Shown here: positions 8,622 through 15,931 of the stretch, in pieces
Layout of the letters: every line of letters starts with the position of its first letter
Position numbering within the stretch: the first letter of the stretch is position 1
NCBI RefSeq assembly: GCF_026420845.1
Contig: NZ_JAOWCB010000041.1
Span: 1-42,363 of the forward strand
Reading direction: 5' to 3'
Source: Streptomyces sp. PR69
GTDB taxonomy: Bacteria; Actinomycetota; Actinomycetes; Streptomycetales; Streptomycetaceae
DNA length: 42,363 nt
Notes under the pieces: model-generated
Seen by the model: only the letters and a program-made list of their open reading frames with translations
Told to the model about the DNA's origin: nothing
Database searches by the model: none
Made by a program: the position numbers and the translations under genes

Positions 8622-9578
8622 GTGCAGCGCTGGCGTGGCTTGGAGGACATCCCCCAGGACTGGGGGCGCAGCGTCGTCACCATCGGCTCCTACGACGGAG
8701 TGCACCGCGGGCACCAGCTGATCATCGGGCGGGCCGTGGAGCGGGCGCGGGAGCTCGGGGTCCCGTCCGTCGTCGTCACCTTCGACCCCCACCCCAGCGA
8801 GGTCGTCCGCCCCGGCAGCCACCCGCCGCTGCTGGCCCCGCACCACCGGCGCGCCGAGCTGATGGCTCAGCTGGGGGTCGACGCCGTGCTGATCCTGCCC
8901 TTCACCGCGGAGTTCTCCAAGCTGTCGCCGGCGGACTTCATCGTGAAGGTGCTTGTCGACAAACTGCACGCGTGCGCGGTCGTCGAGGGGCCCAACTTCC
9001 GCTTCGGGCACCGGGCGGCGGGCAATGTCGCCTATCTCGCGGAGCTGGGCGCGACCTATGACTACGAGGTGGAGGTCGTCGACCTCTATGTGAGCGGCGA
9101 GGCGGGCGGCGGCGAGCCGTTCTCCTCCACCCTCACCCGCCGTCTCGTCGCGGAGGGCGACGTCGAGGGCGCGGCGGAGATCCTCGGCCGCCCCCACCGC
9201 GTCGAGGGCATCGTCGTCCGCGGCGCCCAGCGCGGCCGCGAGCTGGGCTACCCCACGGCGAACGTCGAGACCCTGCCGCACACCGCGATCCCCGCGGACG
9301 GGGTGTACGCCGGCTGGCTGACGGCGGCGGGGGAGCGGATGCCCGCGGCGATCTCCGTCGGCACGAACCCGCAGTTCGACGGCACGGAGCGCACGGTGGA
9401 GGCGTACGCGATCGACCGCGTGGGCCTCGAACTGTACGGGCTGCATGTGGCGGTGGACTTCCTGGCCTATGTGCGGGGGCAGAAGAAGTTCGACTCCATC
9501 GAGGCGCTGCTGGAGGCGATGGCGGACGACGTCAAGCGCTGCCGGACGTTGACGACGGCGTACGACACCGAGGTGTGA
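8622..9578 (+). CDS. ribF: Bifunctional riboflavin kinase / FMN adenylyltransferase RibF
   Basis: RibF phosphorylates riboflavin to FMN and adenylates FMN to FAD in the cytosol. The 318-residue protein has an N-terminal nucleotidyltransferase domain with the SYDGVHRGHQ motif (residues ~23-32, the GxxHxGH nucleotide-binding turn), VVTFDPHP, and the FSKLSPADFI segment with PNFRFGHRAAG. The C-terminal flavokinase domain shows RGRELGYPTANVE and GVYAGWL near residue 230. The chosen GTG at 8622 is preceded by GAGGAG (8608-8613). The gene follows the large repeat protein by 31 nt, so they may be co-transcribed. A 7-bp GC hairpin starts 2 nt after the stop. Confidence 0.96.
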   Translation: MQRWRGLEDIPQDWGRSVVTIGSYDGVHRGHQLIIGRAVERARELGVPSVVVTFDPHPSEVVRPGSHPPLLAPHHRRAELMAQLGVDAVLILPFTAEFSKLSPADFIVKVLVDKLHACAVVEGPNFRFGHRAAGNVAYLAELGATYDYEVEVVDLYVSGEAGGGEPFSSTLTRRLVAEGDVEGAAEILGRPHRVEGIVVRGAQRGRELGYPTANVETLPHTAIPADGVYAGWLTAAGERMPAAISVGTNPQFDGTERTVEAYAIDRVGLELYGLHVAVDFLAYVRGQKKFDSIEALLEAMADDVKRCRTLTTAYDTEV

Positions 9579-9580
9579 GC

Positions 9581-9597
9581 CCGGGGGCGTCCCCCGG
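9581..9597 (+). terminator. GC-rich hairpin terminator after ribF
   Basis: CCGGGGG-CGT-CCCCCGG is a perfect 7-bp stem directly after the ribF TGA (9576-9578). It separates ribF from the convergent ABC transporter operon. Confidence 0.6.
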
Positions 9598-9878
9598 CAT
9601 ACCCGGCCCCTCGCGGGCGCGCGACCTTTTCCCGCCCACCCGCCCCTGAGGGGTGTGGGGCCTGGCCCCCGCACCCGCCGCGGCCGCTGCCACGCCCGCC
9701 GGCGTGACCCTCGGCCCGCGGCTGCGTCCCGCCCGGCAGGCCCTGCCTCAGCGGACAGGGTCTCCCGCCGGCGCGGCTCCCGCGTGTGCCCCGCGCCGGT
9801 CCCGGCACGCCTGATGCCTCGCACCCGCCCCCTCCCGGGCTGCCGTGTTGCGCTGGTGCCGGAAGGGCGGCCGCCCCC
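9598..9878. other. Convergent intergenic region between ribF and the ABC operon
   Basis: About 280 bp with no credible gene; short frames here have no ribosome-binding site or recognisable product. It contains GGGGCC-T-GGCCCC (9657-9669) and the palindrome GGGCGGCCGCCC (9865-9876) close to the stop of the minus-strand ATPase gene. Either could help terminate the operon, but neither is strong. Confidence 0.5.
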
Positions 9879-10829
9879 TCACCGCAGGTGACACGCCACA
9901 CCCCCCACCAGCCCCGGCTCCTCCCCCCGGCAGCGCTCCACGACCCCCGCCCGCGCCGCCTCTCCCGAGGCCAGAGAAGGGCATCGGATGTGGAAGCGGC
10001 AGCCCGCGGGGACGCGGGAGGGGTCCGGGGGTTCCCCGGTGAGGATCGCGGGCGGCTCACCGGACTCCGGCAGGACGGACAGCAGTGCCCGGGTGTACGG
10101 GTGCCGCGCACCCGTCAGGACGTCTTCCACCGGGCCCGACTCCACGATCCGGCCCAGGTACATCACCGCCACCCGGTCCGCGATGTTCCACGCAAGGCCG
10201 AGGTCGTGCGTCACCACCAGAGCCGCGACCCCCAGCTCATCCCGCAGCCGCAGCAGCAGCGCGAGGATCTCCCCGCGCACGGATGCGTCCAGGGACGCCA
10301 CCGGCTCATCCGCGATGATCACCTCGGGCTGGAGGACCAGCGCACCGGCGATGACGACCCGCTGCCGCTGCCCGCCGGACAGCTCGTGCGGATAGCGCAG
10401 GAAGAACCGGTCCGGCGGCCGCAGCCCCGCCTGCGCGAGGGCCGCGGCGACCGCGGCCCGTTCGTCCCCGCCGTGGCCGTGGATGCGCAGCCCCTCGGCC
10501 ACGGCCTCGTACACCGTGTGCCGGGGGTTGAGCGAACCGCTCGGGTCCTGCAGCACGAGCTGCACCCGCCGCCGGTACTCCTTCAGCGCCCGCGTCCCGT
10601 ACGACAGCGGCTTCCCGCCGTGGGAGACGACCCCCGCGGTGGGCTCCACCAGCCCGAGAAGCGCCCGCGCGAGCGTGCTCTTGCCGCAGCCGGACTCGCC
10701 GACGAGCGCCACGATCTCGCCCGCGCCGATGGCCAGGTCCACTCCGTCGACGGCGCGCGCGGACGGCGCGCCGCGCCGCCCGGGGAAGACCACGCGCAGC
10801 CCGTCGGCGGACAGCACAGGGGTGCTCAT
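9879..10829 (-). CDS. Peptide/nickel-type ABC transporter ATP-binding protein (DppF/OppF-like)
   Basis: A 316-residue ATPase of the oligopeptide/dipeptide/nickel importer family; it would power uptake together with the next ATPase. Visible motifs are Walker A GESGCGKST (residues ~44-52), the Q-loop in QDPSGSLNP, the signature LSGGQRQR, Walker B VIIADEP, the D-loop SLDASVRG and the switch His in VVTHDLG. The C-terminus carries the oligo_HPY-type extension ending in AGCRFHIRCP with paired cysteines. ATG 10829 has a GAGGAG site upstream; a longer in-frame extension lacks similarity. The start is 10 nt after the stop of the upstream ATPase gene, so it is the last gene of a five-gene operon. Confidence 0.9.
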   Translation of the reverse strand: MSTPVLSADGLRVVFPGRRGAPSARAVDGVDLAIGAGEIVALVGESGCGKSTLARALLGLVEPTAGVVSHGGKPLSYGTRALKEYRRRVQLVLQDPSGSLNPRHTVYEAVAEGLRIHGHGGDERAAVAAALAQAGLRPPDRFFLRYPHELSGGQRQRVVIAGALVLQPEVIIADEPVASLDASVRGEILALLLRLRDELGVAALVVTHDLGLAWNIADRVAVMYLGRIVESGPVEDVLTGARHPYTRALLSVLPESGEPPAILTGEPPDPSRVPAGCRFHIRCPSLASGEAARAGVVERCRGEEPGLVGGVACHLR

Positions 10830-10839
10830 AAGCGACTCC

Positions 10840-11838
10840 TCACGCTCGCGGGGACGGGCACGGGACGGGCACGACATGCACACACGCGGCCCGGTGCCCC
10901 GTGAGGGCCTCGGCCTCGGCCAGCACCGGTTCGGCGGATGCGCAGGCCTCGACCGCATCGGGGCACCGGGGACGGAACGCACACCCGGCAGGCAGTGCGG
11001 AGGGATCGGGAGGATCGCCGGGCAGCCCTCGCGGCGCGCGCCGCGACCGCATGTCCCCGATCCGGGGAAACGCGGCGGACAGGGCCCGCCCGTACGGATG
11101 CCGTGCCGCCCCGTACACCTGCCCGGCCGGCCCCTCCTCGACCACCCGCCCCGCGTACATCACTGCCAGCCGGTCGCAGGTGTCCGCGAGCACCGCCAGA
11201 TCGTGGCTGATCATCAGCAGCCCGATGTCCTGATCCGAGACCAGCTGTCCGATCAGCCGCAGGATCTGCGCCTGGATCATCACATCGAGGGCGGTGGTCG
11301 GCTCGTCCGCGATGATCAGCCGAGGGTCGCAGGCCAGCGCCATCGCGATCATCACGCGCTGCCGCTGGCCGCCGGACAGCTCATGCGGAAACGCGGCGGC
11401 ACGCGAGGCCGGCAGCCCCACCTGCTCCAGCAGTTCCGCGGCGCGCGCCCGGGCACCCGCGGCCGTCGCTCTGCGGTGCACCAGAAGCGGTTCGGCGATC
11501 TGGTCCCCGATCCGCTGGACCGCGTTGAGGGAGTGCATGGCCCCCTGGAAGACGACAGACGCCCCTGCCCAGCGCACGGCCCGCAGCCGCCCCCACCGCA
11601 TGGTGAGCACGTCTTCGCCGTCCAGCAGGATCTGCCCGCTGATCCGGGCGGTGCGGGGCAGCAGCCGCAGCAGGGCGAGGGCGAGCGTGGACTTCCCGCA
11701 CCCCGACTCGCCCGCGAGCCCCAGCTTCCGGCCCGCGGGGAGGCGGAGGTCGATGCCCCGCACGGCAGGCACTGCGGCCTCCCCGGTCCCGTACACCACA
11801 TGGAGGTCCCGCACGTCGAGCAGTGTCACCTCGCTCAT
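10840..11838 (-). CDS. Peptide/nickel-type ABC transporter ATP-binding protein (DppD/OppD-like)
   Basis: A 332-residue ATPase paired with the following one. It has Walker A GESGCGKST (residues ~43-51), a Q-loop in VFQGAMHSLN, the signature LSGGQRQR, Walker B LIIADEPTTALDV and the switch His in MISHDLAVL. The C-terminal AGCAFRPRCP motif belongs to the oligo_HPY extension. The ATGA overlap with the permease stop (11835-11838) fixes the start and shows tight coupling. Two different ATPases are the rule for this family. The substrate (peptide, nickel or other solute) cannot be told from the sequence. Confidence 0.9.
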   Translation of the reverse strand: MSEVTLLDVRDLHVVYGTGEAAVPAVRGIDLRLPAGRKLGLAGESGCGKSTLALALLRLLPRTARISGQILLDGEDVLTMRWGRLRAVRWAGASVVFQGAMHSLNAVQRIGDQIAEPLLVHRRATAAGARARAAELLEQVGLPASRAAAFPHELSGGQRQRVMIAMALACDPRLIIADEPTTALDVMIQAQILRLIGQLVSDQDIGLLMISHDLAVLADTCDRLAVMYAGRVVEEGPAGQVYGAARHPYGRALSAAFPRIGDMRSRRAPRGLPGDPPDPSALPAGCAFRPRCPDAVEACASAEPVLAEAEALTGHRAACVHVVPVPCPSPRA

Positions 11839-12767
11839 CCGGCAGCTCCCAGCCTCGGGTTGAGCACGGATTCGATCGCCCGCCCGCACAGGGTGAAGCA
11901 GAGCGCGACGACGGCGACGGCGATGCCGGGCGGGGCCAGATACCACCAGTGGCCGGCGGAGACCGCGCCCGCCTCGCGCGCGTCCTGGAGCATGCCGCCC
12001 CAGGACACCACGGTCGGATCGCCGAGCCCCAGAAAGGCGAGGGTGGCCTCGGTAAGAATGGCGGCGGAGATGCACAGGGTGGTCTGCGCGAGGACGAGCG
12101 GCATCACATTGGGCAGCACATGGCGGCTCATGATGTGGCCGTGCCCGCCGCCGAGGGCGCGGGCGCGTTCGATGTACGGGCGGGATTCGACCGCGATGGT
12201 CTGCGCCCGCACCAGCCGTGCCGTCGTCGGCCAGCTGGTCACCCCGATCGCCACGATCACCGTCCAGACGCTGCGGGACATCACCGTCGCCAGCACGATC
12301 GCCAGCACCAGCGTGGGCATCACCAGAAACCAGTCCGTGACCCGCATGGCGAGGGTGGAGAGCCACCCTCCGTAGTGGCCCGCGAGGATGCCGACGAGCG
12401 TGCCGATGGCCACGGACAGGGCCGCCGCGAGCAGCCCCACGGTCAGGGAGATCCGCGCCCCGTAGACCAGCAGCCCGAGCAGGGAGCGACCGAACTGGTC
12501 GGTGCCGAGGGGGAATTCCGCGCTGGGCGACTCAAGCGCCCCGCCCGGCGCACGTGTCACGCTCTGCACATCCGAGCCGACGAGCAGCGGCGCGGCCAGC
12601 GCGACCAGGGCGATGAGCGCCAGCGCGGCAAGCCCCGCCAGACCTGCGCGATGGGTGCGGTACGCGCGCCAGAAGCGGGCCGCCGAGTGCCTGCGGCGGG
12701 CCCGGGCGAGGGAGGCGAGGGAGGAGGTGGAGGAGGAAGGAGAAGGGGAGGAGTCGGTCGTCGTCAT
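11835..12767 (-). CDS. Peptide/nickel-type ABC transporter permease (DppC/OppC-like)
   Basis: A 310-residue inner-membrane permease. After a Ser-rich N-terminal tail comes a first membrane segment (AGLAGLAALALIALVALAAP). The family motif HPLGTDQFGRS-like sequence is seen as FPLGTDQFGRSLL, where the expected H is F. The BPD_transp_1 domain follows with about five more hydrophobic segments and an EAA loop (ERARALGGG...HVLPN). The protein ends in IESVLNPRLGAAG, matching the usual DPRL end of DppC permeases. It overlaps both neighbours by ATGA (12764-12767 and 11835-11838). Confidence 0.92.
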   Translation of the reverse strand: MTTTDSSPSPSSSTSSLASLARARRRHSAARFWRAYRTHRAGLAGLAALALIALVALAAPLLVGSDVQSVTRAPGGALESPSAEFPLGTDQFGRSLLGLLVYGARISLTVGLLAAALSVAIGTLVGILAGHYGGWLSTLAMRVTDWFLVMPTLVLAIVLATVMSRSVWTVIVAIGVTSWPTTARLVRAQTIAVESRPYIERARALGGGHGHIMSRHVLPNVMPLVLAQTTLCISAAILTEATLAFLGLGDPTVVSWGGMLQDAREAGAVSAGHWWYLAPPGIAVAVVALCFTLCGRAIESVLNPRLGAAG

Positions 12768-13816
12768 CGGCCCACCCGGGGGTCGAGCAGCGGATACAGC
12801 AGATCGGCCAGCAGGTTCATCAGGATCATCGCCCCGGCGAACACCATGAACAGCCCCTGCACCAGCGGCAGATCAGGCACGCTGAGCGCCTGGTAGAACA
12901 GTCCGCCGAGCCCCGGCCAGGAGAACACCGTCTCGACGAGGATGGAACCGGCCGCCACATGGCCCAGATTGATGAAGACCATGGTGACCGTGGGCAGCAG
13001 CGCATTGGGCACGGCGTGCCTGCGCCGTACGGCCGCGTCCCGCAGGCCCTTGGCCCGCGCCGTCGTGAGATAGTCGCCGCCCATCTCGTCGAGCAGCGAG
13101 GACCGCATCACCAGCAGCGTCTGCGCATAGCCCACGGCGACGAGCGTGAGGACCGGCAGCACCATGTGGTGGGCGACGTCGGCGATATACGCGAGCCCCG
13201 CGGCATCGCCGGACTCCATGCCGCCGGTGGGGAACATCCCGGGAATCGGGCCCGCACCCACCGCGAAGGTGATGATCAGCAGCAGGCCGAGCCAGAACGA
13301 CGGCACGGACCAGAGGGTGAGCGCCACCCCCGTGGTGAGCCGGTCGCCCGGGCTGCCGTGCCGCCAAGCCGAGCGGGTGCCGAGCCAGAGGCCGAGCGCC
13401 GAGTAGATCACCACGGCGGTGCCGGTCAGCAGCAGCGTCGCGGGCAGCTTCTGGGCGATCAGCTCCCCGACGGGCGCATGGAACTGGTACGACATGCCGA
13501 GATCGCCGGTCAGCGCCTTGCCGCAGTAATCGGCGAACTGCTGCCACAGCGGCTGGTCGAGCCCGAACTGACGGCGCAGCGCGGCCAGCTGCTCCGCCGA
13601 TGTGGGTCTGCCGTGCGTCATGGCCCGCACCGGGTCGCCGGGCACGATCCGGAAGAGGAAGAAGCCGGTGACGAGAACGGCGAGCAGCGACACCGCGGCC
13701 CCCGCCAGCCGGCCCGCCACATAGCGCAGATAGACGCGGGCGCCGCTGCCCCGGCCGGCGGCCGGGGGCACGTCGGGGGGCGGTACGGCCTTGGCCGGCG
13801 CGGTGGTGGTGGTCAT
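12764..13816 (-). CDS. Peptide/nickel-type ABC transporter permease (DppB/OppB-like)
   Basis: A 350-residue inner-membrane permease. A Pro/Ala-rich cytosolic N-terminus of ~25 residues precedes the first membrane segment (AGAAVSLLAVLVTGFFLFRI) and the family motif PGDPVRAM. The usual LGLDQP-type sequence appears as FGLDQPLWQQF, followed by GDLGMSY. Five further hydrophobic segments and an EAA loop (TARAKGLRD...HAVPNA) follow, and the end reads LLDPRVGR. It starts at ATG 13816, 72 nt downstream of the binding-protein stop. Domain order and length are normal for the family. Confidence 0.92.
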   Translation of the reverse strand: MTTTTAPAKAVPPPDVPPAAGRGSGARVYLRYVAGRLAGAAVSLLAVLVTGFFLFRIVPGDPVRAMTHGRPTSAEQLAALRRQFGLDQPLWQQFADYCGKALTGDLGMSYQFHAPVGELIAQKLPATLLLTGTAVVIYSALGLWLGTRSAWRHGSPGDRLTTGVALTLWSVPSFWLGLLLIITFAVGAGPIPGMFPTGGMESGDAAGLAYIADVAHHMVLPVLTLVAVGYAQTLLVMRSSLLDEMGGDYLTTARAKGLRDAAVRRRHAVPNALLPTVTMVFINLGHVAAGSILVETVFSWPGLGGLFYQALSVPDLPLVQGLFMVFAGAMILMNLLADLLYPLLDPRVGR

Positions 13817-13832
13817 CGGCTGCTCGCGGTCG

Positions 13833-13868
13833 TCGGTGTGTCCTCGGGCGTCGGTGTGTCCTCAGGCG
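13833..13868. repeat. Two tandem 18-bp units between the binding protein and permease genes
   Basis: TCGGTGTGTCCTCgGGCG (13833-13850) is followed directly by the same unit with one change (13851-13868). It lies in the short non-coding gap just upstream of the DppB-like gene. Confidence 0.7.
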
Positions 13869-13890
13869 TCGGTCTGCTCGGCGTCATCGG

Positions 13891-15753
13891 CTACTCGCGG
13901 TCGTCGGCCGCGGCGCGGCGGCGCCGCGCGATGTACACCCCGGCCCCGGCGGCGACCAGGGCGGCTGCCGCCGCACCGAGGATCACCCCCGCCGCGGAGC
14001 CGTCGTCCGAGGCGTCCGCTGAGACCGGCGCACCGGACGCGGGCGCCGCGGACCACCAGCTCCAGTAGCCGTCCTGGCCCCAGAGGTTGCCGGCGGCCGC
14101 GGGCATCGTGGTGATCGACTCGATGTGGTCGGTGCGGTAGGCCTCGACGGCGTTCGGATAGGCGAGGATGTTCATCAGGCCCGTGTCGTACAGCCTGGAC
14201 TGCATCTGCTTCACCAGCTCGGCCCGTTCGGCGGGGTCGTATTCGACGGCCTGCCGCGCATACAGCTCGTCATAGCGCTTGTCGCAGATGAAGTTGTCGG
14301 TCGACCCGGTGTCCTTGGGGGTGGCGGGGAGCGCGTCGCAGGTGTGGATCGCGAGTACGAAGTCCGGGTCCGGGTTGACGGACCAGCCGTCGAAGGCCAG
14401 GTCGTAGTCGCCCCTGAGCCAGGGGTCGGAGACATTGTCGAGGCATTCGACCGTGAGCCCGATGCCCAGCTTGCCCCACCACTCCTGGAAGTACTTGGCG
14501 ACCGCCTTGTCGTTGGGGTCGGTGGCATGGCACAGGATGCGGAAGTCGAGCGGGCGGCCGTCGCCGCCGACGCGTTTGCCCTCGGCGTTCTTGCGGTAGC
14601 CGGCGCCGTCGAGGAGACGGGCGGCCTCGGCCGGGTCGTACGCGATCTCCTGGCTCGACGACGGCTTCCAGAAGTACGAGGAGAAACGTGGCGGAATATA
14701 GCCGTCGCCCTTCACGGCGTGCCCCTGGAAGACCTTGTCGACGATGGCCGTGCGGTCGACGGCGTGGAAGAGCGCCTTGCGCACGGCGGGATCGAGCAGC
14801 GCCGGGTGGCCGTTGCCGAACCGTGTGCCGTCTTTCGCTCGCGCCCCGGGGTTGACGGCGAGCGCGTAGAAGCGGCGGCCCGGCGCGTCGTTCACCGCGA
14901 TGTCGTCCTCCCGCTCCAGGGCGTCGGCCTGGGCCGGGGTGAGTCCCTGGACGAACGACACCTCGCCCTTGCGCAGGGCGGCCACCGCCGCGTCGCCGTC
15001 CTTGTAGTACTTCAGCAGCAGCTCGTCGAAGCGCGGCGCGCCCCGCCAGAAGGTCTTGTTCGGCTTGAGCCTGACGTACTGGTCGACCTTGAAGTCCGTG
15101 ATGACGAAGGGGCCGTTGCCGACGATCGGAAACCGTTTGTCGTTGTTGAAGGACGAGAAGTCGGTGACGTCCTTCCAGATGTGCCGGGGCACGATGGGGA
15201 CGTCGAGCGCCGTCATCGTGGCCTGCGGCTTCTTCAGCTCGATGACCAGCGTATGGGGGTCGGGCGCGGTGACCCGCTTGAAGTTGGCGGTGAAGCTGCC
15301 GTTGGCGGTGGCCGCGTCCTCGTTCTCCATCATCGTGTTGAACGTCCACGCGGCGTCCTCGGCGGTGACCGGTTGGCCGTCCGACCAGGTGGAGTCCTTG
15401 CGGATGGTGTACGTCCAGGTCAGCTTGTCCGCGGAAGGCTTCCAGGCGGTGGCCAGACCGGGGATGGCGCGGGCGTCCTCGGCGTCGTAGTTGGTGAGGA
15501 ACTCATATGTGAGCCGGTGGATGCTGGTGCTCACCAGCCGCTGGGCCAGGAACGGGCTCAGGGAGTCCACACTCTGCGAGACGGCGACCGTCAGCACCGT
15601 GTGCCCGTCGCGCTTGCCGTCATCCGTGCCGTCGGCGGCGGCCGTGGCCGCGGCCGTGGCCTGAGGGGCGAGGGCCGAAGCCGTCAGCATCGCGCAGGCG
15701 AGGAGCAGCCGGGTACGGCGGCGGGTGGTGCGGTGCGGAGTCTTGACGGCCAT
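13891..15753 (-). CDS. Extracellular solute-binding protein, family 5, with C-terminal membrane anchor
   Basis: A 620-residue SBP_bac_5 protein, the substrate receptor of the adjoining ABC importer. ATG 15753 is chosen because GAGGT lies 8 nt upstream; the longer GTG start has poor spacing. A basic start (RTTRRRTR), a hydrophobic stretch and Ala-rich AxA sites (QATAAA) form a secretory signal, but no lipobox Cys is present. The mature part has family features: YEFLTNYDAEDARAIPGLATAW, TYTIRKDSTWSDGQPVTAEDAAWTF, GNGPFVI, and NPDPDFVLAIH. The C-terminus has a hydrophobic helix (GVILGAAAAALVAAGAG) followed by RRRR, so anchoring is by a C-terminal membrane segment rather than a lipid. It is the first gene of the five-gene operon and has its own promoter. 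Confidence 0.9.
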   Translation of the reverse strand: MAVKTPHRTTRRRTRLLLACAMLTASALAPQATAAATAAADGTDDGKRDGHTVLTVAVSQSVDSLSPFLAQRLVSTSIHRLTYEFLTNYDAEDARAIPGLATAWKPSADKLTWTYTIRKDSTWSDGQPVTAEDAAWTFNTMMENEDAATANGSFTANFKRVTAPDPHTLVIELKKPQATMTALDVPIVPRHIWKDVTDFSSFNNDKRFPIVGNGPFVITDFKVDQYVRLKPNKTFWRGAPRFDELLLKYYKDGDAAVAALRKGEVSFVQGLTPAQADALEREDDIAVNDAPGRRFYALAVNPGARAKDGTRFGNGHPALLDPAVRKALFHAVDRTAIVDKVFQGHAVKGDGYIPPRFSSYFWKPSSSQEIAYDPAEAARLLDGAGYRKNAEGKRVGGDGRPLDFRILCHATDPNDKAVAKYFQEWWGKLGIGLTVECLDNVSDPWLRGDYDLAFDGWSVNPDPDFVLAIHTCDALPATPKDTGSTDNFICDKRYDELYARQAVEYDPAERAELVKQMQSRLYDTGLMNILAYPNAVEAYRTDHIESITTMPAAAGNLWGQDGYWSWWSAAPASGAPVSADASDDGSAAGVILGAAAAALVAAGAGVYIARRRRAAADDRE

Positions 15754-15798
15754 GGCAGGCGACCTCACGTCCTCGCTCGCGTGTGCTGGTGAAGCGCA

Positions 15799-15827
15799 GG
15801 TCTATCAGCGGTGTCGCACTGCGTCAA
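15799..15827 (-). promoter_or_regulatory. Sigma-70-type promoter for the solute-binding protein operon
   Basis: On the minus strand TTGACG (15827-15822) and TAGACC (15804-15799) are separated by exactly 17 nt, close to the principal HrdB-type consensus. It lies ~45 nt upstream of the binding-protein ATG and downstream of the terminator of the preceding gene. Confidence 0.6.
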
Positions 15828-15875
15828 CGATGCATTACAGCCTGTGTGGAGCTCGTGTGTGCGCCGCGGCGTACG

Positions 15876-15912
15876 ACGACGGCCCGCACCGGGTGTCGGT
15901 GCGAGCCGTCGT
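15876..15912 (-). terminator. Strong terminator hairpin after the ParA-like gene
   Basis: The outer stem ACGACGGC/GCCGTCGT (8 bp) and the inner stem CGCACCG/CGGTGCG (7 bp) are separated by a C-A mismatch around a 5-nt loop. It starts 19 nt past the stop of the minus-strand ATPase gene and separates it from the ABC operon. Confidence 0.75.
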
Positions 15913-15931
15913 GGGCCGGGAGATGCCAGCG

